DNA of 64,000 nucleotides from JBFWVR01 sp050246635 (GCA_050246635.1 JBFWVR010000005.1:186001-250000), one strand, 5' to 3'. Shown: positions 19,803-28,539, numbered from the stretch's first letter. The notes: generated by a model from the sequence alone, not told the origin. A program made the numbers and translations.

Positions 19803-20575
19803 GGCTGGCCGAACGGGCCGTGGCGCAGGGCCAGTGGTGCTTCCGTCACCGCGGCTTCCTGCCGCTCCTCCTGCTGCCGCTGGCCGTGCTGGCCATGCCC
19901 GAGTCGGTGGCCATCGAACGTGCCGTCGGCGAGGGCTGGCATGACGTCTGGACCGCGTGCTGCCTGGTGCTGGCGCTCGCCGGCCTGGCCCTGCGGGCCT
20001 ATGCGGTGGGGTATGCCCCCGACGGCACCTCGGGCCGCGACACGCGGGCGCAGCGCGCAGAGGTGCTGAATACCACCGGCCTCTATTCGGTCGTGCGGCA
20101 TCCGCTCTACGTGGGCAACAGCCTCGCGATGTTCGCGATCGTCCTGAGCCTCATGGTGCCGTGGCTGGCCCTGGTGACCGCCCTCCTGCTGTGGCTCTAC
20201 CACGAGCGCATCATGCTCGCCGAAGAACAGTTCCTGCACCAGCGCTTCGGGCCGGTCTTCGAGGAGTGGGCAGCGCGCACGCCGGCGGTGTGGCCGGCCT
20301 GGTCTCTCTGGACCCCCGCCCGCCGGGCCTTCTCGTGGCGCCGCGTGCTGCGGTCGGAGTTCAACGGCCTGCTGGCCATCGTCGCCGTGATCACGCTCTT
20401 CGAGGGGCTGACCGACATCGAACTCGATGGGCGGGGCCTTGCCGGCTGGGCCCGCGAGGACTGGGGCTGGGTCCTCGTCCTGGCGCTGGCCACGACGCTC
20501 TTCCTCGTCCTGGTGACCGTGAAGAAGCGCACCCGATGGCTCCGGGACGACTTCGGATTGAAGATCGCCGACTGA
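19799..20575 (+). CDS. isoprenylcysteine/phospholipid methyltransferase-family membrane protein
   Basis: The 258-residue membrane protein has about six hydrophobic segments. The signature GLYSVVRHPLYVGN is followed by an AEEQFLHQRFG segment. This is the RHPxYxG core of the isoprenylcysteine carboxyl-methyltransferase and phosphatidylethanolamine N-methyltransferase superfamily. The bacterial substrate is unknown and could be a lipid. The start overlaps the anti-sigma stop, so it belongs to the sigma operon and may be its output gene. Confidence 0.82.
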   Translation: MRLAERAVAQGQWCFRHRGFLPLLLLPLAVLAMPESVAIERAVGEGWHDVWTACCLVLALAGLALRAYAVGYAPDGTSGRDTRAQRAEVLNTTGLYSVVRHPLYVGNSLAMFAIVLSLMVPWLALVTALLLWLYHERIMLAEEQFLHQRFGPVFEEWAARTPAVWPAWSLWTPARRAFSWRRVLRSEFNGLLAIVAVITLFEGLTDIELDGRGLAGWAREDWGWVLVLALATTLFLVLVTVKKRTRWLRDDFGLKIAD

Positions 20576-20602
20576 CGGCTGCAGATTGTCCGAGACGTCC
20601 AG

Positions 20603-20705
20603 CCACGACGATCACGAAGCCCACGAAGGCCGGAAGGCCGGGCGCCGTCCCGGCAACCTGACCGTCCCGGTTCACTTCGTGCTCTTCGTGTCCTGCGTGG
20701 CGGGT
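20603..20705. repeat. CACGAAG-word inverted repeat between convergent genes
   Basis: The left arm (20603-20629) carries CACGACG, CACGAAG and CACGAAG words. The right arm (20671-20705) carries the complement (CTTCGTG words). A GC-rich 40-base centre lies between. It sits between the convergent methyltransferase and csoR genes and could serve as a two-way terminator. Confidence 0.75.
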
Positions 20706-20712
20706 TGTCCCG

Positions 20713-21045
20713 TCAGCGCAGGTGGCGGTAGACGAGATCGAGCAGCTCGTCGTACATCGCCTCGGCGTCGTCCGGCCCCGCCTTGATGGCCTGCGTCGCG
20801 CAGTGCTTGAGATGGTTGCGCAGGAGCTGCTTCGCCACCCCGCGGAGCGCCTCCTGCACGGACGCCACCTGGACGATGATGTCGGGGCAGTAGCGATCCT
20901 CCTCGATCATCTTCTGCAGCCCGCGCACCTGGCCCTCGATGCGCCGCAGCCGCCTCAGGTTCGAGGCCTTGATCTCCGGGTCCACGCCCGCAGCATGCCG
21001 TCCCTCGGCTCCGCACCCGCACGCCACTGCCTGTTCGTCGGTCAT
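20713..21045 (-). CDS. csoR: CsoR-type copper-sensing repressor
   Basis: This 110-residue helical protein belongs to the CsoR/RcnR/FrmR family. Cys53, His78 and Cys82 keep the 25- and 4-residue spacing of the Cu(I) site of CsoR, which separates it from nickel or formaldehyde sensors. The first 20 residues add a CGC motif and a histidine. It probably represses the copZ-cupredoxin-copA unit encoded just upstream on the same strand. A matching G-tract operator lies in that promoter. The gene is separated from copA by a repeat, so it may or may not share its transcript. Confidence 0.9.
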   Translation of the reverse strand: MTDEQAVACGCGAEGRHAAGVDPEIKASNLRRLRRIEGQVRGLQKMIEEDRYCPDIIVQVASVQEALRGVAKQLLRNHLKHCATQAIKAGPDDAEAMYDELLDLVYRHLR

Positions 21046-21098
21046 GATCAGTTCCCCAGTCGTGATCTGAGATCGGTCCTCATGGGAGCCGGCAACGA

Positions 21099-21233
21099 AG
21101 AGCCAGCCACGAAGTGCACGAAGAACACGAGGATCACGAAGTCACGGGCCGGTGCAGTGCGGCGCTTCGGGCGTGCGCATCAGTCATCATCGTCGTGGAC
21201 TTCGTGTTCTTCGTGTCCTTCGCGGCTGGCTCT
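21099..21233. repeat. CACGAAG-word inverted repeat between csoR and copA
   Basis: The left arm 21099-21146 (CACGAAG words, beginning AGAGCCAGCC) is complementary to the right arm 21195-21233 (ending GGCTGGCTCT), with about 48 bases between. It is the same family as the element at 20603-20705, so csoR is bracketed by two copies. The rest of the 21046-21285 gap shows no other feature. Confidence 0.78.
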
Positions 21234-21285
21234 TGGAACTCCCGGCGGCCTGTCTGCCTGCGCGGCCACCCGGCGCGCTGGTGCG

Positions 21286-23649
21286 CTAGTCCAGCATCGC
21301 GCGTCGCAGCCGGAGGCTGTTGGTCACCACGCTCACGGAGCTGAACGCCATCGCCGCGCTCGCGAGCACCGGGCTGAGCTGGATGCCGAACGCCGGATAC
21401 AGCGCGCCGGCGGCAATCGGGATGCCGATCACGTTGTAGATGAACGCCCAGAACAGGTTCTGCCGCATCGTCGCCATGGTGCGGCGGGCCAGGGCGATGG
21501 CCTGACGCACGCCGTCGAGGTCGCTGCGCATGAGCGTCACCGACGCGGCTTCTCCCGCGATGTCGGTGCCCGACGCCATGGCCATGCCGATGTCGGCCTG
21601 CGCGAGCGCCGGCGCGTCGTTGAGCCCGTCGCCGACCATGGCGACGACACGGCCGTCGGCCTGCAGCCGGCGGATGGCGTCCACCTTGCCGTCCGGCAGC
21701 ACCTCGGCGATTACGTCGCCGATGCCGGCCTGGCTCGCGATGGCCTGGGCCGTCGCGCGCCGATCGCCCGTCAGCATGACCACCCGCAGGCCCATCGCGC
21801 CGAGGCGGCCGACGACCTCCGGCGCGTTCTGGCGCAGCGTGTCCGCAATCGCGAAGCCGCCGGCGGCGACCCCGTCGATGGCGACGAATACGGGCGTGGC
21901 GCCTCGCTGCGCCCACGGCTCGGAGAGGGCCGCGAGCGGCTCCACGGCAATGCCCTCCGCCTGCAGGAACGCCTCCGTGCCGACGGCGACCCGCCGTCCG
22001 TCCACGATGGCGCGCGCGCCACGCCCGGCGACGGCGGCGAAGCCGGAGGCCGGCTGGCGCGGCACCCCCGCGTCATCGGTGTGGCGCACGATGGCGGCCG
22101 CCAGTGGATGCTCGGAGAGGGCCTCGACCGCCGCCGTGGCCGCGAGCAGGGTGTCGGGCGACGTGTCCCCGAGGGCCTGGACCTCGACGACCCGCGGTTG
22201 TCCTTCCGTCACCGTGCCGGTCTTGTCGAACACGACCGTGTCCACGCCGGCGAGCCGCTCGAGTGGCTCGCCGCCCTTGATGAGCACGCCGGCCGCCGCG
22301 CCGCGTCCGCTCGCGACCATCACGGCCGTCGGCACCGCGAGCCCCATCGCGCACGGGCAGGCAATGATGAGCACCGCCACCGCCGCCGTCAGCGCCTGCA
22401 CGAACGAGGGCTCGGCCGGGACGATCCACCAGATCGCCGCCGTCGCAATCGCAATCGACATGACGACGGGCACGAACACGCCGGAGATGCGGTCCGCGAG
22501 GCGCTGGATGGGCGCCTGCGATCCCTGGGCGTCCTTCATCAGCCTGACGATCTTGGCGAGCGCGCTCGCCTGGCCGACCGCCGTGGCCGTGACCTCGAAG
22601 GCCCCGGCAGTGTTCACCGTGGCGCCGAAGACCTGGTCGCCCGGCTGCTTGGCGACGGGCAACGACTCGCCGGTGAGCATCGACTCGTCCACGGCGCCCT
22701 CGCCGCTCGCGATGACGCCGTCGACCGGGAACCGCTCGCCGGGGCGGACGATCACCACGTCGCCCGCGGCCACCTCGCCGATGGGGACGTCGCGCTCGAC
22801 GCCGTCGCGCCTGATACGTGCCGACCCCGGCTGGAGGTCGGCGAGCTGGCGGAGGGCCCGCGTGGTCTGGGCCTTCGCGCGGGCCTCCATCGCGTTGCCC
22901 AGCAGCACGAGCGCGATGATGAGCACGATGGCTTCGTAGTACACGTCCGGCTGCACGCCACCGCTCGTCAACAGGCCGGGCGCCAGCGTGGCCACGACGG
23001 AGTAGAGGAACGCGGCGCCGGTGCCCACGGCGATGAGGGTGTTCATGTCGGCGTTGCGGTGCCGGAAGGCCGCCCAGGCGCGCGTGTAGAAGTGGCCACC
23101 GGCCCACGTCATCACGACGAGGGTCACCGCCAGGAGCGACCAGCGGATGACGTCAGGGCTGACGGCGTACAGCCAGGGCAGCCCCGCGGCGAGCGGCGGG
23201 TCGACGTAGCGCATCGCCCACGCGAGCAGCGGATCGCCCGTGTGTCCGTGCGTCATCGCGGTGCGCATCAGCGGCATCGACGCGGCCATCGCGAGAACCC
23301 CGAGCCCGAGGCTGGCGAGCGCGCGCGTGCCCAGCCGCCGGTACTCCTGGCGCTGAGCCGTCTCGCGCGCCTCGTCCTCGGCCGCCCCGTCGCTGTCGGC
23401 CGGCAGGTGGGACTGATAGCCCGTGTCGTTCACCGCGTCCACGAGGCTCTGGGGCGTGAGCTGCCCCGGGTCGTAGTCGATGGTCGCCTCGTGCAGCATG
23501 AGGTTGACCGCAGCCCGGGTGACACCCGGGGTGCGCTCGAGCGCGCGCTGCACGCTGGCCTGGCAGGCCGCGCAGGTCATCCCTTCTACCGGAAGCGTCA
23601 CTCTGGCCGACTGGCCCGGCGCCGCGACCGCCGTCGATGTGGCTGCCAT
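21286..23649 (-). CDS. copA: copper-exporting P1B-type ATPase
   Basis: The 787-residue protein has an N-terminal heavy-metal-binding domain with GMTCAAC (residues 23-29). Eight membrane helices carry the CPC metal site in the sixth (IIACPCAMGLAVP). The actuator loop is TGES, the phosphorylation site DKTGT, and the hinge GDGLNDAPALAQADIG. All catalytic motifs are intact. CPC with the later conserved helices fits Cu(I) export (P1B-1). The start at 23649 is chosen because GGAGAGTCC precedes it. It lies 10 bases after the cupredoxin gene in the copper operon. Confidence 0.95.
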   Translation of the reverse strand: MAATSTAVAAPGQSARVTLPVEGMTCAACQASVQRALERTPGVTRAAVNLMLHEATIDYDPGQLTPQSLVDAVNDTGYQSHLPADSDGAAEDEARETAQRQEYRRLGTRALASLGLGVLAMAASMPLMRTAMTHGHTGDPLLAWAMRYVDPPLAAGLPWLYAVSPDVIRWSLLAVTLVVMTWAGGHFYTRAWAAFRHRNADMNTLIAVGTGAAFLYSVVATLAPGLLTSGGVQPDVYYEAIVLIIALVLLGNAMEARAKAQTTRALRQLADLQPGSARIRRDGVERDVPIGEVAAGDVVIVRPGERFPVDGVIASGEGAVDESMLTGESLPVAKQPGDQVFGATVNTAGAFEVTATAVGQASALAKIVRLMKDAQGSQAPIQRLADRISGVFVPVVMSIAIATAAIWWIVPAEPSFVQALTAAVAVLIIACPCAMGLAVPTAVMVASGRGAAAGVLIKGGEPLERLAGVDTVVFDKTGTVTEGQPRVVEVQALGDTSPDTLLAATAAVEALSEHPLAAAIVRHTDDAGVPRQPASGFAAVAGRGARAIVDGRRVAVGTEAFLQAEGIAVEPLAALSEPWAQRGATPVFVAIDGVAAGGFAIADTLRQNAPEVVGRLGAMGLRVVMLTGDRRATAQAIASQAGIGDVIAEVLPDGKVDAIRRLQADGRVVAMVGDGLNDAPALAQADIGMAMASGTDIAGEAASVTLMRSDLDGVRQAIALARRTMATMRQNLFWAFIYNVIGIPIAAGALYPAFGIQLSPVLASAAMAFSSVSVVTNSLRLRRAMLD

Positions 23650-23659
23650 CGGACTCTCC

Positions 23660-24037
23660 TCAACGCACGCGGATGGTACCGCGCAGCATGCCCATGCCGC
23701 AGGTGAACTCATGGTCCCCTGCGTCGTGCGGCGTGAACTCGACCACGGTCTGCTGGAACGCAGGCAGGTAGCGGCGGATGCCGAAGTCCCCGAGGACGAC
23801 TTCCTCGGAACACGAGCTGTCCTCCTGCCGATCGAACGTCAGCCGCACGGGTCGGTCGCGCTCGACCTCGATCAGGGCGGGGGCGTACCCGCCGTGCACC
23901 TGCACGGTCAGGGCCTGGACCCCTCCCGCGGCCGTGGCCGCCGTGGCCGCGGTCGCGCGCGAGAACAGGAAGTACCAGTTCACGAGACCGATCGCGCCCA
24001 GGGCGGCGAGGAGCACCGCGACATCCGGACCGCTCAT
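23660..24037 (-). CDS. membrane-anchored cupredoxin-like protein
   Basis: The 125-residue protein has one N-terminal membrane helix (VAVLLAALGAIGLVNWYFL) and a cupredoxin-type beta domain. The loop EFTCGMGMLRG supplies Cys and Met ligands near the C-terminus. The usual upstream ligand histidine is not obvious; FTPHDAGDH offers candidates. Such proteins in copper operons are thought to bind or pass copper outside the cytoplasmic membrane. Its ATG overlaps the CopZ-like stop by four bases, and copA begins 10 bases later. Confidence 0.8.
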   Translation of the reverse strand: MSGPDVAVLLAALGAIGLVNWYFLFSRATAATAATAAGGVQALTVQVHGGYAPALIEVERDRPVRLTFDRQEDSSCSEEVVLGDFGIRRYLPAFQQTVVEFTPHDAGDHEFTCGMGMLRGTIRVR

Positions 24038-24252
24038 CGCTCCACCTCCTCCGCCGCGTAGCCGCTGGCCGCCAGCGCCTCGCGAACCGTCGTCATGCTC
24101 GTGCGCTGCGGGTCGAGCGAGATGCGGGCCCGGCCGACCGCCACCTCCTCGGGGGTGACGCCGTCCAACCCCGCCAGTACCCGGGTCACGGCCTTGACGC
24201 ACCCGCCGCAGGACATGCCCTGCACGATCAGATCCTTCGTCTCACTTGTCAT
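24034..24252 (-). CDS. copZ: CopZ-like heavy-metal-binding chaperone
   Basis: This 72-residue single HMA domain has the metal motif GMSCGGC and the expected ferredoxin-like length. CopZ proteins carry Cu(I) in the cytoplasm to CopA and to CsoR. It is the first gene of the copper operon and lies directly behind a promoter containing a CsoR-type G-tract. ATG at 24252 is preceded by GGAGGG, which excludes the longer frame. Confidence 0.9.
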   Translation of the reverse strand: MTSETKDLIVQGMSCGGCVKAVTRVLAGLDGVTPEEVAVGRARISLDPQRTSMTTVREALAASGYAAEEVER

Positions 24253-24270
24253 GATACCCTCCACCCCTAT

Positions 24271-24300
24271 TAAGTTAATACCCCTACCCCCTATTGTCAA
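24271..24300 (-). promoter_or_regulatory. copper operon promoter with CsoR-type operator in the spacer
   Basis: Reading the minus strand, a perfect -35 box TTGACA (24300-24295) is followed directly by ATAGGGGGTAGGGGTAT. This is a G-tract with ATA/TAT ends of the type bound by CsoR-family repressors. A weak -10 (TAACTT) follows at 17-base spacing. Operator placement between -35 and -10 would block polymerase. Binding by the CsoR encoded at 20713 is inferred. Confidence 0.7.
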
Positions 24301-24355
24301 GGATACGACTCGGGTGAACCGGCCAGCCAATCAGGCCTCATCGGCGGGAGGGAAG

Positions 24356-24390
24356 AGAGAATCCAGAAAACGCAAATCCAGAAAGGAATT
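24356..24390. repeat. AATCCAGAA word pair
   Basis: Two AATCCAGAAA words occur 15 bases apart, related to the pair at 4387-4412. They lie between the copper promoter and the end of the BNR lipoprotein gene. No inverted arm is seen. Confidence 0.4.
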
Positions 24391-24427
24391 GCGAAGCAGG
24401 AACGCCGGACGGTCGGGGTGGCAGGGC

Positions 24428-25687
24428 CTAGCGGAGTCGCGCGGTGGCCGTGCGCACCCGCGAGGTCCCGTCCACGGTCTCGGTCCACGCGAAGACGATG
24501 TCGTCCCCGTGGCGCGCGACGCGTGGGTAGCCACTGGCGCGGCTGCCCTCGATGCCGGCCACCGTGGCGGCGTCACCGCGTGCGCCGTCGGACGTGACGG
24601 TGCGCGCACGGAATTGCGCCCGTCCATCCGCGAATTCGATCCAGGTGACAAGGGCCGAGCCGTCCGGCAACAGGTCGAGGCCGACCCGTCCGAGCGCGCC
24701 CGCATCATCCACCCGCACGGGGGCGCCGAAGGTCCGCCCGGCATCCCCGGAGAACGCCACGTACGCCTGCCCGACATCGTCCTTGACGGTGAACCAGGCG
24801 GCGGCGAGGTGGCGGCCCTCGGCGGCGAGCGCGGGGCCGTTGACCGGGCACGCCGGGATGCGCCAGCCGTCCTCGTGGATGGCCGTCGGCTCGCTCCAGG
24901 TGCCGCCGTCGAGGCGGGAGACGAAGATGTCGCGCACCTCGTCGTCGGTGCGGTTGCGGAAGGCGGCGATCGGGCCATCGGCGGTGACGGCGATGGCCGT
25001 GGGGCAGCACTCGCAGACCCGGACGTCGACGGCTGACTCCGAGGTCTGCGTCCAGTCACTGTCGAAGGTGGCGGCCCGTACGCTCATGGCCCCGGCGTCG
25101 TTGCCCGCGTGGGCGTCGTGCCCGTCGGCCCCGGTCATGCCCCGGCCGTCCAGCCACACCAGCCCGAGGCCCCCGTTCGGCGCCTCGTAGAGGGACGCGA
25201 AGCCGTGTTCGGTGGCGGTGCCGTCGTGGTGCGGCGTGACCGATGGCGCCCAGGTCGCGCCGTTGTCGGTCGACCAGGACACACGCACGTCGTACGCGTA
25301 GGTGTCGGGGCCGCTCTTCTGCAGCCAGTGCCCCGCGAGATCGCCCGTCGACAGGCGCACGACCGACGGCACGTCCGCCCAGTTCACGAACCAGTCCTCA
25401 CCGCTCGCGACGGTGATCGGCGTGGTCCATCCGCCGGCGGTCCGTTCGGCGAACTTGAGCGTGGCGCGCGGGCCGTCCTGGGCGATCCAGCTGAGCAGGA
25501 CGCCATTGGCGGAGGTCGTCAGGCGCGGCATGCCGGCGGGGCCTTCCGCCGGACTTGGCAGCGGGACGATCTCCACGCGCGCCGGCACCACCGGGGCTGG
25601 ATCGGCCGGCGGGGCCGATGGCGGGGTTCCGCAAGCGATCGAGAATCCGGCGGTCAGGGCGAGAGCCAGGCGCGCAGTCATCGGCAT
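24428..25687 (-). CDS. BNR/sialidase-like beta-propeller lipoprotein with CECC motif
   Basis: The 419-residue protein has a lipobox at GFSIACG. Repeated WSTDNGATWAPS and FSGDAGRTFGAP blocks are the Asp-box (BNR) repeats of a six-bladed propeller. It belongs to a conserved family with VCECCPTA in the middle and a later CPVNGP segment. The cysteines could bind a metal or haem, but this is not established, and sialidase activity should not be assumed. GGGAGG precedes the ATG at 25687. An ATG six bases further in is also possible. It lies directly upstream of the copper operon and points the same way. Confidence 0.75.
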   Translation of the reverse strand: MPMTARLALALTAGFSIACGTPPSAPPADPAPVVPARVEIVPLPSPAEGPAGMPRLTTSANGVLLSWIAQDGPRATLKFAERTAGGWTTPITVASGEDWFVNWADVPSVVRLSTGDLAGHWLQKSGPDTYAYDVRVSWSTDNGATWAPSVTPHHDGTATEHGFASLYEAPNGGLGLVWLDGRGMTGADGHDAHAGNDAGAMSVRAATFDSDWTQTSESAVDVRVCECCPTAIAVTADGPIAAFRNRTDDEVRDIFVSRLDGGTWSEPTAIHEDGWRIPACPVNGPALAAEGRHLAAAWFTVKDDVGQAYVAFSGDAGRTFGAPVRVDDAGALGRVGLDLLPDGSALVTWIEFADGRAQFRARTVTSDGARGDAATVAGIEGSRASGYPRVARHGDDIVFAWTETVDGTSRVRTATARLR

Positions 25688-25699
25688 GTCGCCTCCCAT

Positions 25700-27799
25700 T
25701 CAGGCGTCGGTCAGGGTGATGCGGGCATCGGCGGCCGCCGAGCTGTCGCCGGGGGGCGCGGCGAAGAACGGGTTGATGTCGAACTCCGCGATCTCCGGGC
25801 AGTCGGTGAGGAGCTGGTTGAGCCGGAGGATGGTCGTCTCGAGGGCCTCGAGATCCACGGCGGCCATGCCACGCGTCCCGGCCAGCAGGGGGAACCCCTT
25901 GATGGCGCGGATCATCTCGTGGGCATCGATGTCCGAGACCGGATGCACCCGGAAGACGACGTCCTTCAGCACTTCGACGAAGATGCCGCCGAGCCCGAAC
26001 ATCATCACCGGCCCGAACTTGGGATCGCGCGTCGCGCCGAGGATGACCTCACGTCCACCCGCGCCGGCCATGCGCTGCACGACGAGGCCGGCCGCGGGAT
26101 CCGCGGCGCGGGCGGCCCGCAGCATCGCCTCGGCCGCCTCCGACACCTCGTCGCGATCCTCGAGCCCGAGCCGCACGCCGCCCATGTCGGACTTGTGCAC
26201 GATGGCGGCCGAGCTCACCTTGAGGGCCACGGGGAAACCCACGGCGTCGGCGGCATCCGCCGCGCCGCCGGCGCTCCCGACCGCGCGCCAGGGCAGCACG
26301 GGCACGCCGGCGAGGTCGAACACGCGCTGTGCCTCGGCCAGCGTGAGCTGGCGCCGGCCGGCGGCGCGCACCTCGGCGAAGACGGCGCGGATGGCCCCGG
26401 TGTCGACGTCCTCGAACCGCGGCACGTCGCCCGCGGGCCGCTCGAGCCAGCGGCGGTAGCGGACCATCGCGGACAGCGCGTGCGCGGCGTCCTCGGGGAA
26501 GGTGTACACGGGCAGTCCGGCGTCCCGCATGATCTCGATGGCCTCGCGCGAGCGCACGTTGCCCATGAAGCAGACGAGCACGGGCTTGGCGCACCCCTCC
26601 GCACCGCGCACGATGCCGGTCGCGACGCTCGGGCCGTCGATCATCTCGAGGGAGGTGAACATCGCGATCACGGCGTCGACATGCGGGTCCTCGGCGACGG
26701 CGCGCACGCACGCCTCGTACTGGTCGCCGGAGGCGGTCGCGATCATGTCGACGGGGTTGGCCACGCTGGCCTCGGGCGCGACGACCGCCCGCATGCGGCG
26801 CTGGGTGGCCTCGTCCAGCGTGTGGATCTCGAGCCCGAGCTGGCCGCACGCATCGGTGGCCAGGATGCCGGGGCCACCCGAGTTCGTCACGATGGCGACG
26901 CGGTTGCCACGGGGGACTGGCTGGCTCGCAAACGCCGACGCATAGACGAACAGCTCCTCGATCGAGGCGGCGCGCAGCACGCCGCTCTGCAGGAAGAGCG
27001 AGTCCACCGCCGTGTCCGTGCCGGCGAGCGATCCGGTATGCGACGCCGCGGCGCGCGCGCCGGCGGCGGTGCGGCCCGACTTCACCGCGATCATCGGCTT
27101 CTTCTTCGAGACGCGCCGCGAGATCTCGAGGAACTTCTGCGGGTTCCCGAAGCTCTCGAGGTACATGAGGATGACGCGCGTGCGCTCGTCCTGCTCCCAG
27201 TACTCGAGCAGGTCGTTGCCCGAGACGTCGGCCTTGTTGCCGAGCGAGACGAACATCGACAAGCCGAGCCCGCGTTCACGCAGCAGCGCGAGGATGGCCT
27301 CGCCGAGGGCACCGGACTGGGAGGAGAACGCCACGTTGCCGGCCACCGGCTCGTTGGCGGAGAACGACGCCTGCAGCTGCACCGCGGGATCCATGTTGAT
27401 GATCCCCATGCAGTTGGGCCCCACCAGCCGGATGCCGTGCCGGCGTGCCGAGGCCAGCACCTCGCGCTCGAGCGCCGCGCCGGCCTCGCCGACCTCCTTG
27501 AACCCCGCGGTGATGATCACCGCCGCCCGCACGCCCTTCCGCCCGCAGCTCTCGATTGCCTCGACCACGTGCTGCCTGGGCACGGCGATCACCGCCAGGT
27601 CGACCGGATCGGGAATCTGGTCGACCGCGGCGTACGACTTCAGGCTGTGGACGACGGCGGCCTTGGGGTTGACGGGGAAGACCTGCCCCTGGAACTCGAA
27701 CGTCAGCAGGTTGTGCAGGATCGAGCCCCCCACGCTCCGGCGATCGCGGGAGGCGCCGATGACCGCCACCGAACGGGGGCGAAGGAGGGCATCAAGCAT
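25700..27799 (-). CDS. ADP-forming acetate/acyl-CoA ligase, fused alpha-beta
   Basis: The protein has 699 residues. The N-terminal CoA-binding domain (RPRSVAVIGASRD) is followed by succinyl-CoA-ligase-like domains with the phosphohistidine loop region (ASHTGSLAGTD), then a C-terminal ATP-grasp domain (FPVALKVSSAAIVHKSDMGGV ... GLGGIFVEVLKD). This is the single-chain arrangement of ADP-forming acyl-CoA synthetases, which make ATP from acyl-CoA, ADP and phosphate. No GNAT domain is fused, unlike Pat-type relatives. It ends 12 bases before the BNR gene. The substrate range cannot be told. Confidence 0.92.
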   Translation of the reverse strand: MLDALLRPRSVAVIGASRDRRSVGGSILHNLLTFEFQGQVFPVNPKAAVVHSLKSYAAVDQIPDPVDLAVIAVPRQHVVEAIESCGRKGVRAAVIITAGFKEVGEAGAALEREVLASARRHGIRLVGPNCMGIINMDPAVQLQASFSANEPVAGNVAFSSQSGALGEAILALLRERGLGLSMFVSLGNKADVSGNDLLEYWEQDERTRVILMYLESFGNPQKFLEISRRVSKKKPMIAVKSGRTAAGARAAASHTGSLAGTDTAVDSLFLQSGVLRAASIEELFVYASAFASQPVPRGNRVAIVTNSGGPGILATDACGQLGLEIHTLDEATQRRMRAVVAPEASVANPVDMIATASGDQYEACVRAVAEDPHVDAVIAMFTSLEMIDGPSVATGIVRGAEGCAKPVLVCFMGNVRSREAIEIMRDAGLPVYTFPEDAAHALSAMVRYRRWLERPAGDVPRFEDVDTGAIRAVFAEVRAAGRRQLTLAEAQRVFDLAGVPVLPWRAVGSAGGAADAADAVGFPVALKVSSAAIVHKSDMGGVRLGLEDRDEVSEAAEAMLRAARAADPAAGLVVQRMAGAGGREVILGATRDPKFGPVMMFGLGGIFVEVLKDVVFRVHPVSDIDAHEMIRAIKGFPLLAGTRGMAAVDLEALETTILRLNQLLTDCPEIAEFDINPFFAAPPGDSSAAADARITLTDA

Positions 27800-28073
27800 T
27801 TCAGATCGAAGATTTTAGATTGAAGATTGATTGGGGAATTGGGCAATTGGGGGATTGAGGGATTCGGGGGATTGGGCGGCCGGGGCATTGGCAACAGCGT
27901 GTGAGCGAGGCGAGCGAAGCGAAGCCGACCAGCGAGGCCGACCAGCGAGGCCGCGCGAAGCGCGCCGACGCGCCAATCGCTCAATCGTCGATGTCCCCAA
28001 TCCCGCAATGAATCTCAAATCTCCAATCTGAGATTCTCCAATCAATCTTCAATCTTCAATCTTCAATCTGAGA
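27800..28073. repeat. GATTG/CAATC-word inverted repeat with GCGAAGC centre
   Basis: The left arm, 27800-27875, consists of GATTGAAGATT and GGGATTG words. The right arm, 27973-28073, consists of CAATCTTCAATC words. Between them lies a GCGAGC/GCGAAGC-rich centre. It fills the whole gap between the acyl-CoA ligase start and the FmdB-like gene end. No gene is seen inside. Confidence 0.75.
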
Positions 28074-28084
28074 TGTTGCGACGC

Positions 28085-28315
28085 TCAGTTCAGCGAGCAA
28101 CTTCCCGGCCCTCCGGGATGGCCGCAGCTGCCGCACGGGGCGGGGGGCAGGCTGCCGGCGCTGCGGGCGCTCGGGGCGTTGACGGCGAACACCGAGAGTT
28201 GCTTCTCGAGGGTCGTGCCCTGGCACGACGGGCACGCCGGCGTGCTGTCGGCCCCGCGTACGAGGAACTCGAAATGCTGGTGGCAGTCCTGGCACTCGTA
28301 TTCGTAGAGCGGCAT
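28085..28315 (-). CDS. FmdB-family zinc-ribbon protein
   Basis: The 76-residue protein begins MPLYEYECQDC and has a second pair CPSC about 25 residues later, the FmdB-type zinc ribbon. The tail is unusually cysteine- and glycine-rich (CGSCGHPGGPGSCSLN). FmdB was named for a possible regulator of formamidase, but the role of the family is unknown. ATG at 28315 is the family start. TATCCT ends six bases upstream and there is no ribosome site, so a leaderless transcript is likely. Confidence 0.85.
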   Translation of the reverse strand: MPLYEYECQDCHQHFEFLVRGADSTPACPSCQGTTLEKQLSVFAVNAPSARSAGSLPPAPCGSCGHPGGPGSCSLN

Positions 28316-28321
28316 GCCGAT

Positions 28322-28327
28322 AGGATA
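28322..28327 (-). promoter_or_regulatory. -10-like box placed for a leaderless FmdB transcript
   Basis: TATCCT on the minus strand is followed by exactly six bases and then the ATG. Transcription would start at or beside the start codon. No -35 is obvious. Confidence 0.45.
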
Positions 28328-28330
28328 ATA

Positions 28331-28538
28331 CGGACTCGGCGCCGCCGGCGCCTCGCTGGGACTCGCCGTCGCTGCGCGCGGCTCGCTGGGACTCGGCCGC
28401 TTCGCGGCCTCGCTCGGAAGGGCCTCAGCTCGCATCCAGGTCGATCCTCGCGAGGCGCCGAAGGCGCCGAGTCCTCGCGAGCCGAAAGGCGAGTCCCAGC
28501 GAGCGGAGCGAGTCCTCGCGAACGGAGTGAGCCCCAGC
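28331..28538. repeat. GCGAGTCCCAGCGAG-word inverted repeat
   Basis: The left arm (28331-28417) repeats CTCGCTGGGACTCG. The right arm (28445-28538) repeats its complement, CGAGTCC(T/C)(C/A)GCGAG. It sits between the divergent FmdB and alcohol dehydrogenase genes and reaches almost to both starts. Confidence 0.7.
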
Positions 28539-28539
28539 A

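Noticed and set aside
24428..25687. true sialidase
   Set aside because: Asp-box repeats only show a propeller. The arginine triad and other catalytic residues of sialidases could not be identified.
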